Below are positions 9,637-22,490 of a stretch of DNA of 64,000 bases, piece after piece (positions within the stretch are counted from its first letter, which is position 1; each line of letters begins with the position of its first letter). The position numbers and the translations under genes were made by a program. The stretch covers positions 10,820,001 to 10,884,000 of the forward strand of contig JABWDB010000005.1 in assembly GCA_019614645.1 (NCBI GenBank). Reading direction: 5' to 3'. This stretch comes from Stratiolaelaps scimitus (lineage: Eukaryota; Arthropoda; Arachnida; Mesostigmata; Laelapidae). Below the pieces are notes generated by a model. It was given only the letters and a program-made list of their open reading frames with translations, ran no database searches and had not been told where the DNA came from.

Positions 9637-10251
9637 TGTTTCCATTTCGACTACAACTACTAATATATTTTCCGGGCTGACCCACAGCCAACATTTAACG
9701 TCCACGGTGTAACTGCTTTCGGCAACTGCTACTACTGTTACTAATACAACTCCTTCAACATTGTCCATCATCAAAGCGCCACGAAAAGCTTGTGGTAGCC
9801 ACGATGTTGCTGCTGCTGCTGCTGCTGTTGTTCTTGGTGATATATCACGCTCATGATGGCTCGCTCTTCTTGCAGTCTCCAGTGGCAGTAGAGCGATGGT
9901 CGTCGAGCTTCGAACGGCCAAAGACGAAGGCAAGCAAGTGACAACAATGCTCTGTTCGGCGCGACTGGGTGCTCCTGCGCAGCCGCCCCCTACTCTACGA
10001 CAGTCAGCCCCACTCGGCTCTGTTGTTTCTGTTAGCTGTTGTTGCCGCTGCTGCTTTTGTTGATGACGTTTGTCACACACACATATACATCCACATACGC
10101 AGACGCTCGCACACACGCAGTCACACCGAGCAAAATTGAGTAGCGCGCCATCGAGGAGGGCAGGTTGTCGTCTGTCGTTGCCGAGAAGCTGCCGATGACG
10201 TCGCGGTCGCTGCCACCGACGCCGCTTGCCGGCCGGCCGGGCTGGCTTCAT
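9637..10251 (-). other. Candidate upstream coding exon of cut (phase-compatible), unproven
   Basis: A minus-strand frame is open from an ATG at 10251 (MKPARPAGKRRRWQRP) to 9598. A donor-like ACAGAA|gtaaga occurs at 9637/9636, and the frame is at phase 0 there, exactly what the cut acceptor at 6519 needs. Against it: the translation is low complexity (Cys/Val runs from a GT repeat, Gln and Ala tracts) and shares nothing with the known Cut N-terminus. A second ATG pair starts MMDNVEGVVLVT, nearer the donor. Confidence 0.15.
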
Positions 10252-13129
10252 CAAAGCCCAGTAAGTAAGTAAATAACCTTTGTCGTCTTTCTGGGCGGTT
10301 GCGGTGATGCTTGCCGTGCGAAGGAAAGTATCCTACCGGTTGGTCGGTTGGTCAGCAAGCGACGAACGAAGGTGTTCAGTTCGTTTCGCCATCGTATCGA
10401 GATTTGTTCGCGCCGACGAACTCTGGTAAGTGGCCGTACTCGATGCCGAGATGGCCGCGGAGCTTGCGTGGCGATCGCCACTCAATGTTCAGCAGCAGCA
10501 GCAGCCGCAGAGAGGCGGCCGCGGCAGCGCGTTTCGGTTCAGTGTTTCGCGCTGAGACATGCTCACCCTGGTGGTGGTAGTCGGCCGACGCAGTGGTCAC
10601 AGCTTGAACGGTTGCGACAAGAAGCCTATCAGCGAAATCCGAGCTGGGTGGAGAATTAGTATTGGCGACGGCGAAACGACGTCAAAATGAAGCTCGACAA
10701 CGAGGCAACAGTGCAAAGGTCCCCAGAAATGAGATAGAGATCAATTGAAAAGGCATCGCGCATCAGCATTCAACCCCCATAGCCCGCGCCTATCGACGTC
10801 GACGGCAGCTATAAGCTGATGCGGCTGATGTCCGCCGCCCTAGGACGCTGTGGCGCATCGCAGGTACAATCAGCAATCATCCTACACCCGCTGGTTGACC
10901 GCTGATATTTTCGCGTTGTTTTGTCCAAAAACAGCACACGGACAACGAACTCCTACTCATAAATTAATCAATTAATTGAATAATGATGACAAAGTAGGAG
11001 GTATATTTTCAGTGCCAGCAGCAATATTAATAATAATAATAATAGTAATAAAACAATCAAATCCTGCATCGTACAATAGGTAACATATTAGCTACTTTAT
11101 TGGAAAATAATCAAACGTCTCCCATTCACTGCACAGTTACACGCAATTTATTATCTTGCCCTCAGCCGGTCGAAAGGCCTAGGGAGCTACTGTCCGCCAC
11201 AGTAGCTCTTCAACGCGTTCGTAGAACATCTCCCTACGGTTCGCCTTTGTTCGAATCGCTGGGTCGACTAGCTATAATACTGCCACCATCGAGGACCGAG
11301 CCACTCCTCATGTCTCCCCCAACTAATTCTGGTTGGCCGCTTACTGTTGGTCAGAACACGGCAAGGCAGCCTTCGGTTGCTTCCTGCATTCGAGAGGTCT
11401 ACAAAAAAGCGACACACGCTCCCGCAGCGACCCTTCACTCTCCGACCCCAGATACTCTGTGCCATGTCTCATACGCCTCCTCTCCTGTCACAGACCGGCG
11501 ACCGGCGATTTATTAAATTTGAAAGCCCCTCCCCACGCCACTGCCCTATGCATCCGCTGAAAGAACTACGGCCTCCTGCCCCGTATGGCCTGTATGGAGG
11601 TCTTCGTCCTATCCTTATCCAGCACTCCTTAGGATTCCTACGCTCTGGATGCGCAGAGAATCGCGAGCGCCGCCACTGGACGAGACCGCCCTGCCTATGA
11701 GGTCTTCACGAGCGGCGAGACCACCGCCGTCAGCCACCCTTCTAGAACTGAAGCCTACGAACACACAACACGATGGTGCTTGCCATCGCCGTCGCGGGGC
11801 ATTTCCAACTCTCGTCGACTCGCAATCAGCTCGGCTCGGGCGTGCTGCTGTCCCGTCATCGTTGAACGGCGGCTGATTCGTTTTTTCCCTTAACGCCTGC
11901 CTCGTGCCTGATGCCCGGCTCAGCTCACGACCAGGCTATACATCGGCGTCTATTGGAATTGAAAGAATGCCTTCCTTGCTTCACCATACGTCTTCAATGG
12001 CTCGCCCCCTCGCCGTCGTCCCTCAATCTCCTCAAGCCCCTGGCCGATAATAATATTAAACACTTTTTGCATGTCTTGCGTCGACGGCGGCAACTTCACC
12101 TACAGCCAGCGGCCTATACAGCCGGGAGCGCAAATGCTGTTTGTGTGCGTTCAGCGTGCGGGTGTCGCACGGGACGGACTTCACAGGGGGCGTCAAGCAT
12201 CGCCCTAGCCCCAGTCATACATGGAGACGGATCGGTGAGCGAGTTAGCGGGCTTCGATTGACCGATCAGAGACTCTAATGCTGAGGGGGACAACATAAGG
12301 AATAAAGCCAGATGTAGTCTCCGTAGTAATACACACCTATAGGCAGTGTTTCCATTACAATTCACGAGGAATGCAACAACCTCTGCCGGGCGAGCAGCTC
12401 GACGATCGATAGCTGCAGCACAATACCGCTCTCTCTCTCTCTCTCTCCCTCTCACACAAGCAACTTGCCAGCACTCGATGTCATTTGAGCGATGCGTGTG
12501 GCAAGGCAAGATACCAGATGTCGACTTGAGAGCCGATTATCAAGTCGATTCCCCTTACCTAGTAATTCGTAGACATGTATGGTTCAGAGGCATGCCGGTG
12601 CTCGCTGTTCGAATCTCGGCCGGCAGGCTTCAATGCAATTCGTCTTTGTTTTTCCTAATTTATAATAGCTATCGTCGACAACGGATCAATAATCTCCGCC
12701 ATTCAGGCTATTAGCGAGAGCGGTCCAACCCCGACTATTGCGCACGATGCCCGTAGCACAATTTTGCTATGATCCTTCCCTCCTCTCCCGCCTACGCTTC
12801 TCATCGTTTTAAATGATCTTGTTGTGCCCTCAAAGCGCTCCTCGGCGTCGTTTTCTGTGTATCGACCAGTGTCTAGCGTCTTCGCTGCCAAAGCCATCAT
12901 ACGTATTGGACGGAGGGAGCATGTGCCGGCCCGTCCGCCCGAAGGGTTCGGCGGCGGCAGCGGCGGTTACGTTGATTGTTAATTGCCGATAATCGCTAAA
13001 CAGAGCTGAGCAGGGTTTGATTCAGTGCGGCGTAACGTATCGTTCGCTGCAGTCTACATCGGCAGCGTATCGGCAGGTACACACAGCATACACGCATTGC
13101 TTGCAAGTGTGTATACATACGTATCTGTG

Positions 13130-13133
<4 letters not shown>

Positions 13134-13168
<35 letters not shown>
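13134..13168. repeat. (AT)n
   Basis: AT tract of about 35 bp preceded by a short GT run. Confidence 0.95.
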
Positions 13169-13170
<2 letters not shown>

Positions 13171-13380
13171 AATGAGTGTTTCTATTTGGGGGCTGTGTAC
13201 GGCTATGTAGCGATCAGATTGAGCGGCAGATCGTTCGACTTTGCCGTCGAAGCAAAGCGACGGCAGCGCATGGCAGGAAAGAAGTGCTGATGCTGCTGCT
13301 GCCGGCGCCGCCGCCGCCGCCACAGCAGCAGCAGCTCAGACTGTTGCCGTCTGAGCAGGGCGCACCCTGCCCCGACTTAC

Positions 13381-13397
13381 CTCCCGTACGCCGCCAT
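13381..13397 (-). other. Candidate short first coding exon (MAAYG...), unproven
   Basis: On the minus strand, acggcgATGG in good Kozak context is followed by five codons and a perfect donor GGGAG|gtaagt (GT 13380-13379). The 5' flank is GC-rich. It ends in phase 2, so it cannot join the cut exon at 6518 directly. A match to this donor is expected about once or twice by chance in a window of this size. Confidence 0.1.
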
Positions 13398-13596
13398 CGC
13401 CGTCCGAGTCACGAAGTGGCTTGACCTCGCCGCCACCGCACTCGACCGCTATGACTATTACTACTACTACTACTACTACTATTCACTAGTTCTATCTATC
13501 GTCTGTATGTATCCGCTACACTTCTCTCTACGTCAAAAACGAATAGGCCAGAATGACGCAGGGAGAAGCAAATGGCGAGCATTGGACGAGAAATAA

Positions 13597-13649
13597 ATAT
13601 ATATATATATATATAAATATATATAGACAGAGAGAGAGAGAGAGAGAGA
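13597..13649. repeat. (AT)n followed by (AG)n
   Basis: Compound repeat: AT to about 13625, then AG. Confidence 0.95.
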
Positions 13650-13739
13650 CAAGACACCGTCAATTGACTGACTGCTTGATGTCTGCCCGATGGCTTTGGA
13701 ATACGCGCGTTCGCTTATACATATACATATTGCAAATAC

Positions 13740-13761
13740 GTTATTATTATTATTATTATTA
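13740..13761. repeat. (ATT)n
   Basis: About seven perfect ATT units. Confidence 0.9.
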
Positions 13762-13866
13762 CGTACTATCCGTAAGACGCATGCCGTGTAACGCTTGCCC
13801 AGAGAACTCCAGAAGCAAAACAAAGGACGCTCTCGTGTTTCTTTGCGGCGGAGACGCTCTCGTTCA

Positions 13867-13894
13867 ATATATATATATACATATATATATATAA
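13867..13894. repeat. (AT)n
   Basis: Single interruption near the middle. Confidence 0.9.
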
Positions 13895-14041
13895 TACTCA
13901 CAGATCGCTTCAGACATGAAACGGACATCGAGGACATGAATGTCAAAGGGAGGCGACGGGGAGCTTGACATCACCCGGAAGAGGTAAAAGAGGAAGAGAG
14001 ATAAACAAAACTAGACAGAGAGCATACACGCATGATGTGTA

Positions 14042-14080
14042 AATATATATATATATATATATATTTAGTATATATATTTA
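14042..14080. repeat. (AT)n
   Basis: Two AT runs separated by tttag. Confidence 0.9.
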
Positions 14081-14786
14081 CATCTGTGCATGCAGCAACT
14101 GCATACGCACAGACGCAGGCAACAAGTTATGGTGCACACAGACCCAGCCAGGGCATTAGCACCATCCTAGTCATTCGCTGCGACCGTGCACCGCTTCGCG
14201 GGAGTACTCATTGTCATGCTCGTGGACCTGGTGGCGTGGCCGCGCCCGAAGAGTAGCGTACGCCATCATCGTCCGACGCCTAATCCGTTCCCTGTCGGTG
14301 GGGGCGGCAGCCGAACGACTTGTTGTGACTACCCACCCGCTCGTTGTGGTAGCACCAGCAGCAGCAGCCGCAGGAGGACACAGTTGTTGTTGTATTATAT
14401 TAGTAGTGCTAGCGAGTGCTAATAACTGCACGAGTGGCTAAACGCACCGGCAAAGTGGGCTTCGCCCGCACTCGGAGCAGGGAGCGGAATTTCTCTTTTT
14501 GGCCACAAATTACATTAAAATACAGTGAGCAACCGAACACGAAGAAGAAAAGGAAGAGGTCGTTATTGAACAGAAACGATGGATCGTTCCACCATCGAAC
14601 ATCGGCGAGCATCACTGAGTCGAGTCGAGACAACGTCGGCGGCGGCGTCGGGCGTTCAGTTGGAGTCGATCGAAAAGCGATTCCCTGTTCGTGGCCGCCA
14701 CGATTTCTCTCCACCCATGCCCCGTGCACAGCCCGCCGAAGATTCGATGCTTCGCGCAGACAAGCGAATATTAGATATATACACAC

Positions 14787-14829
14787 ATATATATATATAT
14801 ATATATATATGTGAGGGTGTGTGTGTGTG
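14787..14829. repeat. (AT)n followed by (GT)n
   Basis: Compound repeat. Confidence 0.9.
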
Positions 14830-16105
14830 CGTATGATCCTATTAAGGCTCAGGTAGTAGTCGTATGTTGAACCAGTCTTGGTGCGCGCCATATGTTATTG
14901 CTTATGCTGATATTGTGTTTCGGTGATTTCTCTTCCATGTCCTTTTTAGGTGCTCGGATATTTCGCTAATGATTTTGCATCATTTGAGACGAGAGGAAAG
15001 AGAGAGTGAGAGAGAGAGACAGTCAGCCGGGGCAAGCATTTACCAAACGCCGTTTAAGTGGGAGGCTGCAAAAGGATCATCCCTGCGGCAATTGTACAAA
15101 TTACTAGCCTAGTATGGCCAATATATCATATATAATATCTAATCGTCTATGATATGGCGTCACAGTTGATATCTCTTGATGTGGTGATCTCTCTATGCCA
15201 CTGATCGTATCGACGATTGTTGGTAGTGACCCTCCGGTGGTTGCAGGGACCTTAAAGGGATCTTCAGGTCCACGGCGAAGCGGCGATTGGATTGGCAGAC
15301 GGCAAGCAAATGAGTAATGGATGCTGTATGATAGAACACGCTGATTAGCACACAAATTTAGAAACGATCAAGTATCGACGAAGTTCTTTATTGGCGTAAC
15401 CGGGCCCGCAATATCAATCTGTATATTTATCGTCTGTATCAGACGAATAGATATGACTCGTATTGATCAACTTGTGTATTCGCCGGCGGGGCACGCTATT
15501 GTGAGTACGCGACCCCGACCCCCCCCCAGTTATCTGTGTTTGACGACATTGTCTCCTTCCATTAAGCTTTTGCGTCTGGGCACAATTACTTGCGAACCCT
15601 GGGGTGACAACGCGTGTTAACTGTCGCTCCGCCCAGAGACAAACATATGCTGCCGGACACAATCTGGACAGTCATGGGACGTCTGTTAGGAAGCACAATT
15701 CAGGCTTGTTGTTTAGTTCGATAGCCATTTGCGACCACTTCGTAGATCGACAGTTCACTTCTGGGGTGAGCAGGTCCGGCTCCTCTATCCCTCTCTCGCT
15801 CGGGGTTCAGATTAATTCGGTACGTCCGGTCGGTCCAATCCTACGATGGCGCGAGCACAGAAGACGCTGCTGTTGTTGCCATGCCTTCCGCGGTTCGGCC
15901 GGTGCTTCGCCATACGCCGCAACCAATTCTGTTACAGCGTCATGTTTGGGATGGGACCCAGCGTTCGAGAGGAGCGCTGCGAAGCCGTCGTTTGGGTGCG
16001 TGGGAGCCAAGGGAGGATCCTGATTAACGGCAGTGCCCTAATAGAATCCAAATCGGTTGTTCGTCAAACAGGCAAGCAAGTAAGTGAGCGCGCGAGAGTG
16101 TGTGT

Positions 16106-16122
16106 GAGAGAGAGAGAGAGAG
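16106..16122. repeat. (GA)n
   Basis: Perfect GA tract; several shorter GA runs follow to about 16210. Confidence 0.85.
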
Positions 16123-17476
16123 CGAACCACTGACGCGATGCCACTGGGATCGGACGAACTCCTTAGAACGGGACGTCGCGGGCGGCTGGAGAGAGAGAGA
16201 TTGAGAGAGAAACGCAAGAGAGGACTGTACCAAGAAGGAACGAAATGGTCCTTCGCCTCCTGACATCAACCGCTAAATGAGAACCGCTGCCGCAGCATGC
16301 ACAGCTCGATGGTCGATGGTCCCACAGCATAGCCATGTTTCTGTCGCTCATCTGAACACGAGGGATTGGCAATTTCCCTTCACTTCATCGTGTTTGGCAA
16401 CAGCATGCGACGACTGCGCGCGTGCTGAGCAGCGGAGGCAACAACGGCAGTGACGACAGGCAGCGACTCCGGCTACAAATCGATAGATTTCCTTTTATAT
16501 GTACTCTCAAATACAACACCACAAGCTCTTATTATAGAGAAACATCGTATATAATAATAATGATAATCGTAATTATTTAATTGTGTAAAAATAACTATTG
16601 CAAGCTGGTGATAGCTGTGACGGAGGGTACGATTTACCTGCAACTGATTATACTAACTGTAATTGCAATTAGTAAACCCCATTTGTCGATATTTCATACG
16701 GAGTCATTCAAACGTTCGAGTCGGATCCTGAATCCAATTTATCCTTCATCGCTGGCTGGTCCAAAATCTCAAATCTGTTCGCTTGCACTGTATCGTCGTC
16801 CATCCAGATATTCCACAATTTTCAGATGACAACCAGCTCTACCTGTGACGTCGACGTACATCGACGAGATCCATACTACAATATACCGTCCCGGTACCGA
16901 AGATGAGAGTTAAACCCCTACCGCCGCCTCGCGTTCGTGCCGCTGTTGTCGGTCGGCTGGCTCACGTTGCCTCATTCATCAAGCGATGCCTATCTCTTAT
17001 TTCTTCTTCTTTGTTCAAACGCCGGTGCGGCTCGGCACGGCGTAACGCAACGCAACAAACAGAATCCAACCCGAAATATAGCATGGTCACTCCGAGCTGG
17101 CTTGCCCTAACGGATGACAGGCGAGGAGAGCGAGCTCGCTCGGTCGGTCGGCCAACACGACGAATGGCGGCAGCAGCAGCAGCAACATTCGAATGAGCTG
17201 CCAACCGACCGTCCAATAACCAGATAGCCAGATAGATGCAGTTTATAGAGAAATACCTATATCACTTCATAGCGAAAGCAGCTGACCGATGCCACGAGCC
17301 CGGTGCCATCTATTTTGATTGTTGTTGGTCATGCTGTTGTTGTTGTTGTTGTTGCTGCTACTTCTACGATGTTAAAATGGTATCATTCCGCTGACTCGGC
17401 GGCGAACATTATTGGCGGCAACGGCAACTTCTGATCTCCGCTTTGGACCATAGAAAATGACCAGCAAGCGTTGAGA

Positions 17477-17515
17477 CAACAGCAGCAGCAGCAGCAGCCG
17501 CCGCAGCAGCAGCAA
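17477..17515. repeat. (CAG)n
   Basis: Imperfect CAG repeat with CCG interruptions. Confidence 0.9.
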
Positions 17516-17728
17516 CATCATCGTCATCATCATTCGTCGATCGCCGAATCTCGTCCGCTATATGGCATATCTATATAGCCTGGCGCTGTTCGCACCTTCG
17601 GTGAACCCAACAGTGAAACAAGAGGAGGAAGACGCGAAGGGATTCGACATCGACGAAAGACAGAGGCGAAATATCAAATAAAATCTCTCATCATCATCAT
17701 CGTCGCGAAAAAGAATACGAACGATAAA

Positions 17729-18166
17729 ATGTCGTTATTTCGCCTTTCGTTGTTGTTGTCGTTGTTGTTGCTGTTGTTGTTGTCTTTGTCGCTGTTGTCG
17801 TTGTTGTTGTTGTCTCAACATCGCCGAAGAGGTTCCATAGTTCGTCGACAACAGGAACGATGGCTTGTTGACGAAGGAGATCTGTCGGTCCGACACGAGT
17901 CAGCAGGGCTGGACGTCGACGACAACGACGACAGCGCCAAATCGAAAAAGACAATGCCGTTGACTCTTCAAGCGTTCAAACGTTTCGAGGAGCGGTACGT
18001 GTACCGGGTCAAACTCGCGGCAGAGTCGGCTTCGACTGACCGGCGTGAAGAGCCGACCACCTCGAGAACTACTACCCTGCTCAAGACATTGTCATCCAAT
18101 GTTGTCCGCCTGTCTCAGTTTCATCTGCAGCAGCAGCAGCGGCGGCGGCGTCGGGCTCGAAAATGA
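17729..18166 (+). other. 145-codon ORF with leucine-rich start from (GTT)n repeat
   Basis: ATG in context ataaaATGt. The first ~30 residues are almost all Leu/Ser because a (GTT/GTC)n repeat is read in frame, giving a false look of a signal peptide. The remainder (TLQAFKRFEERYVYRVKLA) is less repetitive. No family recognised. Confidence 0.1.
17750..17816. repeat. (GTT)n imperfect
   Basis: GTT/GTC/CTG repeat; source of the Leu-rich start of the ORF at 17729. Confidence 0.9.
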
Positions 18167-18538
18167 TCCATCATTTATACGATAGTCGTCCACCTCGACT
18201 CGCCGAGTGGGCCACTCACCACTCAAATTGTTGATCACCACTATCGGCGTAGGCAGTCGAAAGAGGCGGCGGCTGCTGCTGCGGCGGTATTCACACCACC
18301 GCACAGATACTTATCGCTCTCGATATTACGGGCGCTCGATACTCGGCGAGACCGATAACGGCGCAGCATTGTCATCCTGCGCCATTCATATTGCTGCCAG
18401 TCAACAGATCGCTAACATTGCGACCGCGCGCAAACACGTACACGAAGTCGAAGTGTTATATTATAGATAATCGAAGACAGAAATGCAGACAGCAATGTGG
18501 GACGATCGAGTCAAAAGCGATATACCTGTCTGCCTACC

Positions 18539-18562
18539 TATATATATATATATATATATATA
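18539..18562. repeat. (AT)n
   Basis: Perfect AT tract; a second shorter one at 18605-18617. Confidence 0.9.
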
Positions 18563-19880
18563 CATCATGGATATAGTTTTTTGGCAGGAAAAAACAAACG
18601 TACCTATATATATATATGTGCGTGTAGAAATATAATGCGGTGCTATCATCCGGTCCGTGTTACATTGTGCCCGCTTTCACCTTATTGTGTCAAATTTCGC
18701 CACCACTACTACGCCCGCCGCCACGGACGAAGCAATGGCCATTTTCAAATGGCCAAATTCATTTGCTGTCCATTGTATATATGTGGCAGGCAGGTCTCGT
18801 TCGACCGAGGTGCATCCGACGCATGGATGAGTCGGTGAAGCCGCCGCGGGCGAGCTAGAGCCTACCGGCAGTCGGCAAATGAGCCGCAATTGAGTGATTG
18901 TTCGTCCGACCGAGTTGAATCTCCACGTATATATCTATTCACTCGGTATGTCGGGATGCTACAGCTTCGACGAGCAGCTTCGGTAAAGATAACTGCTGTG
19001 CGAGTGATTCGTACGGCCGCCACGGTTATTGCGGAACGCACCACCGCCACCACTGTAGGCGTCAGCACCCACCAACAGCAGACAAAGGCGCAACGCGAAA
19101 TGAATAAGATACGAAAAACATATCCCTATCTGATGTATCGGAAATCTTACGGAACTGAGATGAGATGATTGCAGATTTTGACGAGCCACGAGAACTTCTG
19201 TAGGAGAAGATCGTGGTACTTTCCTCGGATATAGGTGATAGCAGCCCATTGGAGAAGGGCATGCAAGTTCAACAAGCTATGAGAACAAGTTTTTGTCAGC
19301 TGGTTTTAGTGTACAAGCTTGTTTTTTTTTAACTGCATGTATGTAAAGGGGAAATGAGATCTAATGTTTGAGAAGTACACAATCTATCTAAGAGATCAAC
19401 AATCCCAGGGTTGAATCTCGTCCCGGGAGAGAATAGACACCCTCCGCGGTATATAAAAAGGAACGAATCGTGTCTCAATTAGTTTCATGCATCCAGCGGC
19501 TGAGTGAGACCCATGAAACGGTTCATCTCGGTTACCGTCTCGTGCTGTGCGCCGCTATCCACTCTGCACGGAGTAAGATCGGCTTCCGCCGGCGACAGTT
19601 TTCAGAGTTTGACAATGAGAGCGTCGGACAGTAACAAGTTAGATCATGTCCGCGTATCAACGTTCAAGATGGCTGGGTAACACCTGTATGAGGTCGACGA
19701 CTGGCAAGCGAATGTCTCAAGCATAAACTGGCAAATCCGGCCAGGCCCCGGTCCAGCCAGCAGACCATCAGCTAGACAAAACGACAGGCAAGTGCTGCTA
19801 AGCGTTAAGCGCTCAGACAACCAGGACAGCAGAGTGGCCATTACCTGACGCTGGTGCGATGCTATTTGCCTGCGCGTGCC

Positions 19881-20315
19881 TTATCTTTCCACGCGGACTC
19901 TGGCCTCGCCCTCGGTGCCTAGAGCGAAGAAGCGGTCGTTTTTCTGGGAAAACCGCAATGGCAAAGGGGTTTTACCCCACGAGACGCTGTGTGAAATAAA
20001 GGGACCTGATACTTGAGCGTCTGCAGGAGCTACCACTAGCTTCCCACCTCTGAGCTCCAGTTGCTCTTGCACTCGATTTGTGGTTCTGCACCCATCACGG
20101 CGGATGCCGTCTACTGCACATGTGGTGTTTTGTCGATCGTCGCCGATACTGTGCACGGTTACGTCACTAAGCAATCGTACTATACTATATACTGCTAGCG
20201 CTCTGTTACCGTCCCTGTTGTATAGAGGGCATCTGCACGTGTCTATCCTTATCGGTAGCAATTGCCTACCGCAATGGCCAGTGCGTGCTAACTCCTCGTC
20301 TGATCGACAAGTCAT
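19881..20315 (-). other. Unidentified 144-codon ORF
   Basis: ATG start (MTCRSDEELARTGHC), ends ARVRVER-stop. Even composition, no repeats, no domain recognised. Probably chance; recorded because it is not built from microsatellite sequence. Confidence 0.1.
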
Positions 20316-20571
20316 CCATAAACTTAGTCAGTGTGCCAGCGATTGAGTCGAAATGGGTGAGGTCGTCAAGCCAAAGGCCAAAACACAAAACACAGTTCTC
20401 TTGGCACACACAGACGCTCACAATGGATGCGGTAATTGTACGTTGCAATACCAGCAGCGAGAGCAGCAGCAGCAGCCATAAGCAACTGCAACCGTTTGCA
20501 ACTGCAGGCTGTACCAGAGCCACTACCACCGCCACCATAGGAGCGGACAGACGCTGCCGCTACTGCCATCA

Positions 20572-20592
20572 CAGCAGCAGCAGCAGCAGCAG
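20572..20592. repeat. (CAG)7
   Basis: Perfect trinucleotide run. Confidence 0.9.
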
Positions 20593-22133
20593 ACAAGCCG
20601 AGTAGTCAATGCGTTCTGTTTACCACTCTAAGGTCTGCCCAACTGACACCGAGGTCGATCCGCCGGGTGGGCAGCCGGCCGGCCGACCGACCGAGCGACC
20701 CGCAAGTGAAATCGAGTTATAACCCCTTTCGCGCGACGCGCGTTCACTCTTGGTTCAATCTCTCTCTCGCAAAGCGCTCCCCCCTCTCTCTCTCTCTCTC
20801 TCGATATTCGCCTGCGCATCGCTCTGCTGCGCCGCGCTTCTGCAATGCTGCAACCTCTCATCAGCCGCATCCTTCGCCGAGAGAGCTGCACCAGCGTTCG
20901 GTGTTGCTGCTGTTGTTGTTCACTACTGCAGCAGCAGCAGTAGCAGCTGCATACAGCCTTCATTGGGGCTTGCATCCATCGCCACTGCACACAATGGGAG
21001 CCGAGCGCGCACGCCGACGAGTCGACGGATGCAGGCGTCTTCTCTGAGTCACCCATTAATACATGTTGTAATAAGAGCGGTCGGTAGCAGCGGCAGAATG
21101 AAAGAACAGAGCGAGGCTAGTCAATGTGTCTCGGCGTCGACGCTGCACCGGCAGTTGCTGAGTTTTCCGGCCGGGGCGGGCGTAATCGCGACGGGGACAC
21201 TCCGACGTCCATCGGCCATACGAACAGAAAGTCCTACTGATTATGATCGGGAATCACGCGGCGAACGGACACCGCAGCTATGGCCTGCTCGCTGTCGCAG
21301 TAAATAAACACCACCCGGCCGAAAGGCTCACCGCTGGCAGCGCGAGCTAACGAGCATATTTGCAAATTGTCTAAAGACCAAGCCAGAATGGTGATACCCA
21401 AAGGAAGCAAACGGTGAAAGCGAGGCAACCAGGGGGGGGGGCATAATTTGAGTCAAGCAGAATCTCACGAAAAGTTATAAAATTACGCTCTGTACGCCTC
21501 TTACTGTGGAACAATTGCAAATCTAGTACTGTCGATCGAACCGTTCGCACAGCTGCCGGCCTCCCAGAATCGTTCGACAGGCAGCAACAGCCGGGTGCTT
21601 TAATAACAGCGGTCGGGCCAGTCGACGGCACCCGACGGAGAGAACATTCGCCAAATTTCACGGTTCGCCGGACGCCTTCAGTCTGCTAACAAATAAAAAA
21701 ACATACACGAAAGTCAGACGAGGAACTGAGAGAGACCTCACGGAGGCCGAAGGTGGCCGGTGGTTTTGGCTTGCCGCGCCGTCAGCAGGAACGCAATTGG
21801 CAGCGCTTCTGCGGCCGACAACTTCAGCGTCGGCAACTTGTTCGCCGGTAGCGGGCGGAGGCAGCGGAACTTGGTCATCGACGCGGCGGCGGTGGCGGCG
21901 ACGGCGGTGGCAGCGCTCATGTCTTCAACAGAAGTATCACAACTGCGGGTGCCTACCGATCTATGCGTTTGATAGTAATTATATCTGATATGATTTCCTG
22001 CATACGCAAAGAAACTGGAGAAATTTTGTATGCAATATTAATAATGATAGTGGCGGTGAATCCTAATGCCACCAATCCAGTAACTATTTTATTCTTACTA
22101 CTATGTACTGTTATATTATTATTATTACTAGAA

Positions 22134-22158
22134 TATTATTATTATTATTATTATTATC
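22134..22158. repeat. (ATT)n
   Basis: Perfect ATT run, with a related run at 22113-22127. Confidence 0.9.
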
Positions 22159-22466
22159 ATCAATCGACACCGGCATACTTAGCAGTTTAACTGCTGATCA
22201 AAAGTAATGTCCGTCGCGCAAATATCGCTGTGCCCAGTCAATCTGTAGCCTATAGAGCGATAGCCTTCGCTGGCGAAAAGCGAGTAATATGAGATCATGT
22301 CCTAGATCTGCCAGCCAAGCGGGTCCGGTTGTAAAATAATGACCAAAAGCTAAACTACATGAAAAAAAATAGCTGGATTTCAAGTTTCCAAAGTATTCAC
22401 TAGCCGCATTATTTCTGGCCATCTGCCAAGCTAAGCTCCTTTTATTTCTGCTTTTCGTGTGGATAA

Positions 22467-22490
22467 TTATATATATATATATATATATAT
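22467..22490. repeat. (AT)n
   Basis: Perfect AT tract. Confidence 0.9.

Larger units (their letters stand above)
6519..13380. other. Non-coding stretch upstream of cut exons: intronic by position at least at its left end
   Basis: Starts with the acceptor of the cut coiled-coil exon, so at least the left part is intron. Holds (AT)n at 7385-7402 and 8995-9017, a CpG-rich block at about 7900-8170 with a GC box (gctccgcccc, 8062-8071), a (CTG)n run at about 9806-9832, and an open minus-strand frame at 10251-9598 treated separately. No domain, RNA gene or transposon protein recognised. Confidence 0.5.

Noticed and set aside
12600..12640. GTTCGAATC, a tRNA T-arm-like sequence
   Set aside because: Flanks do not form the T stem and no acceptor or D arm was found; other GTTCGA occurrences also failed.
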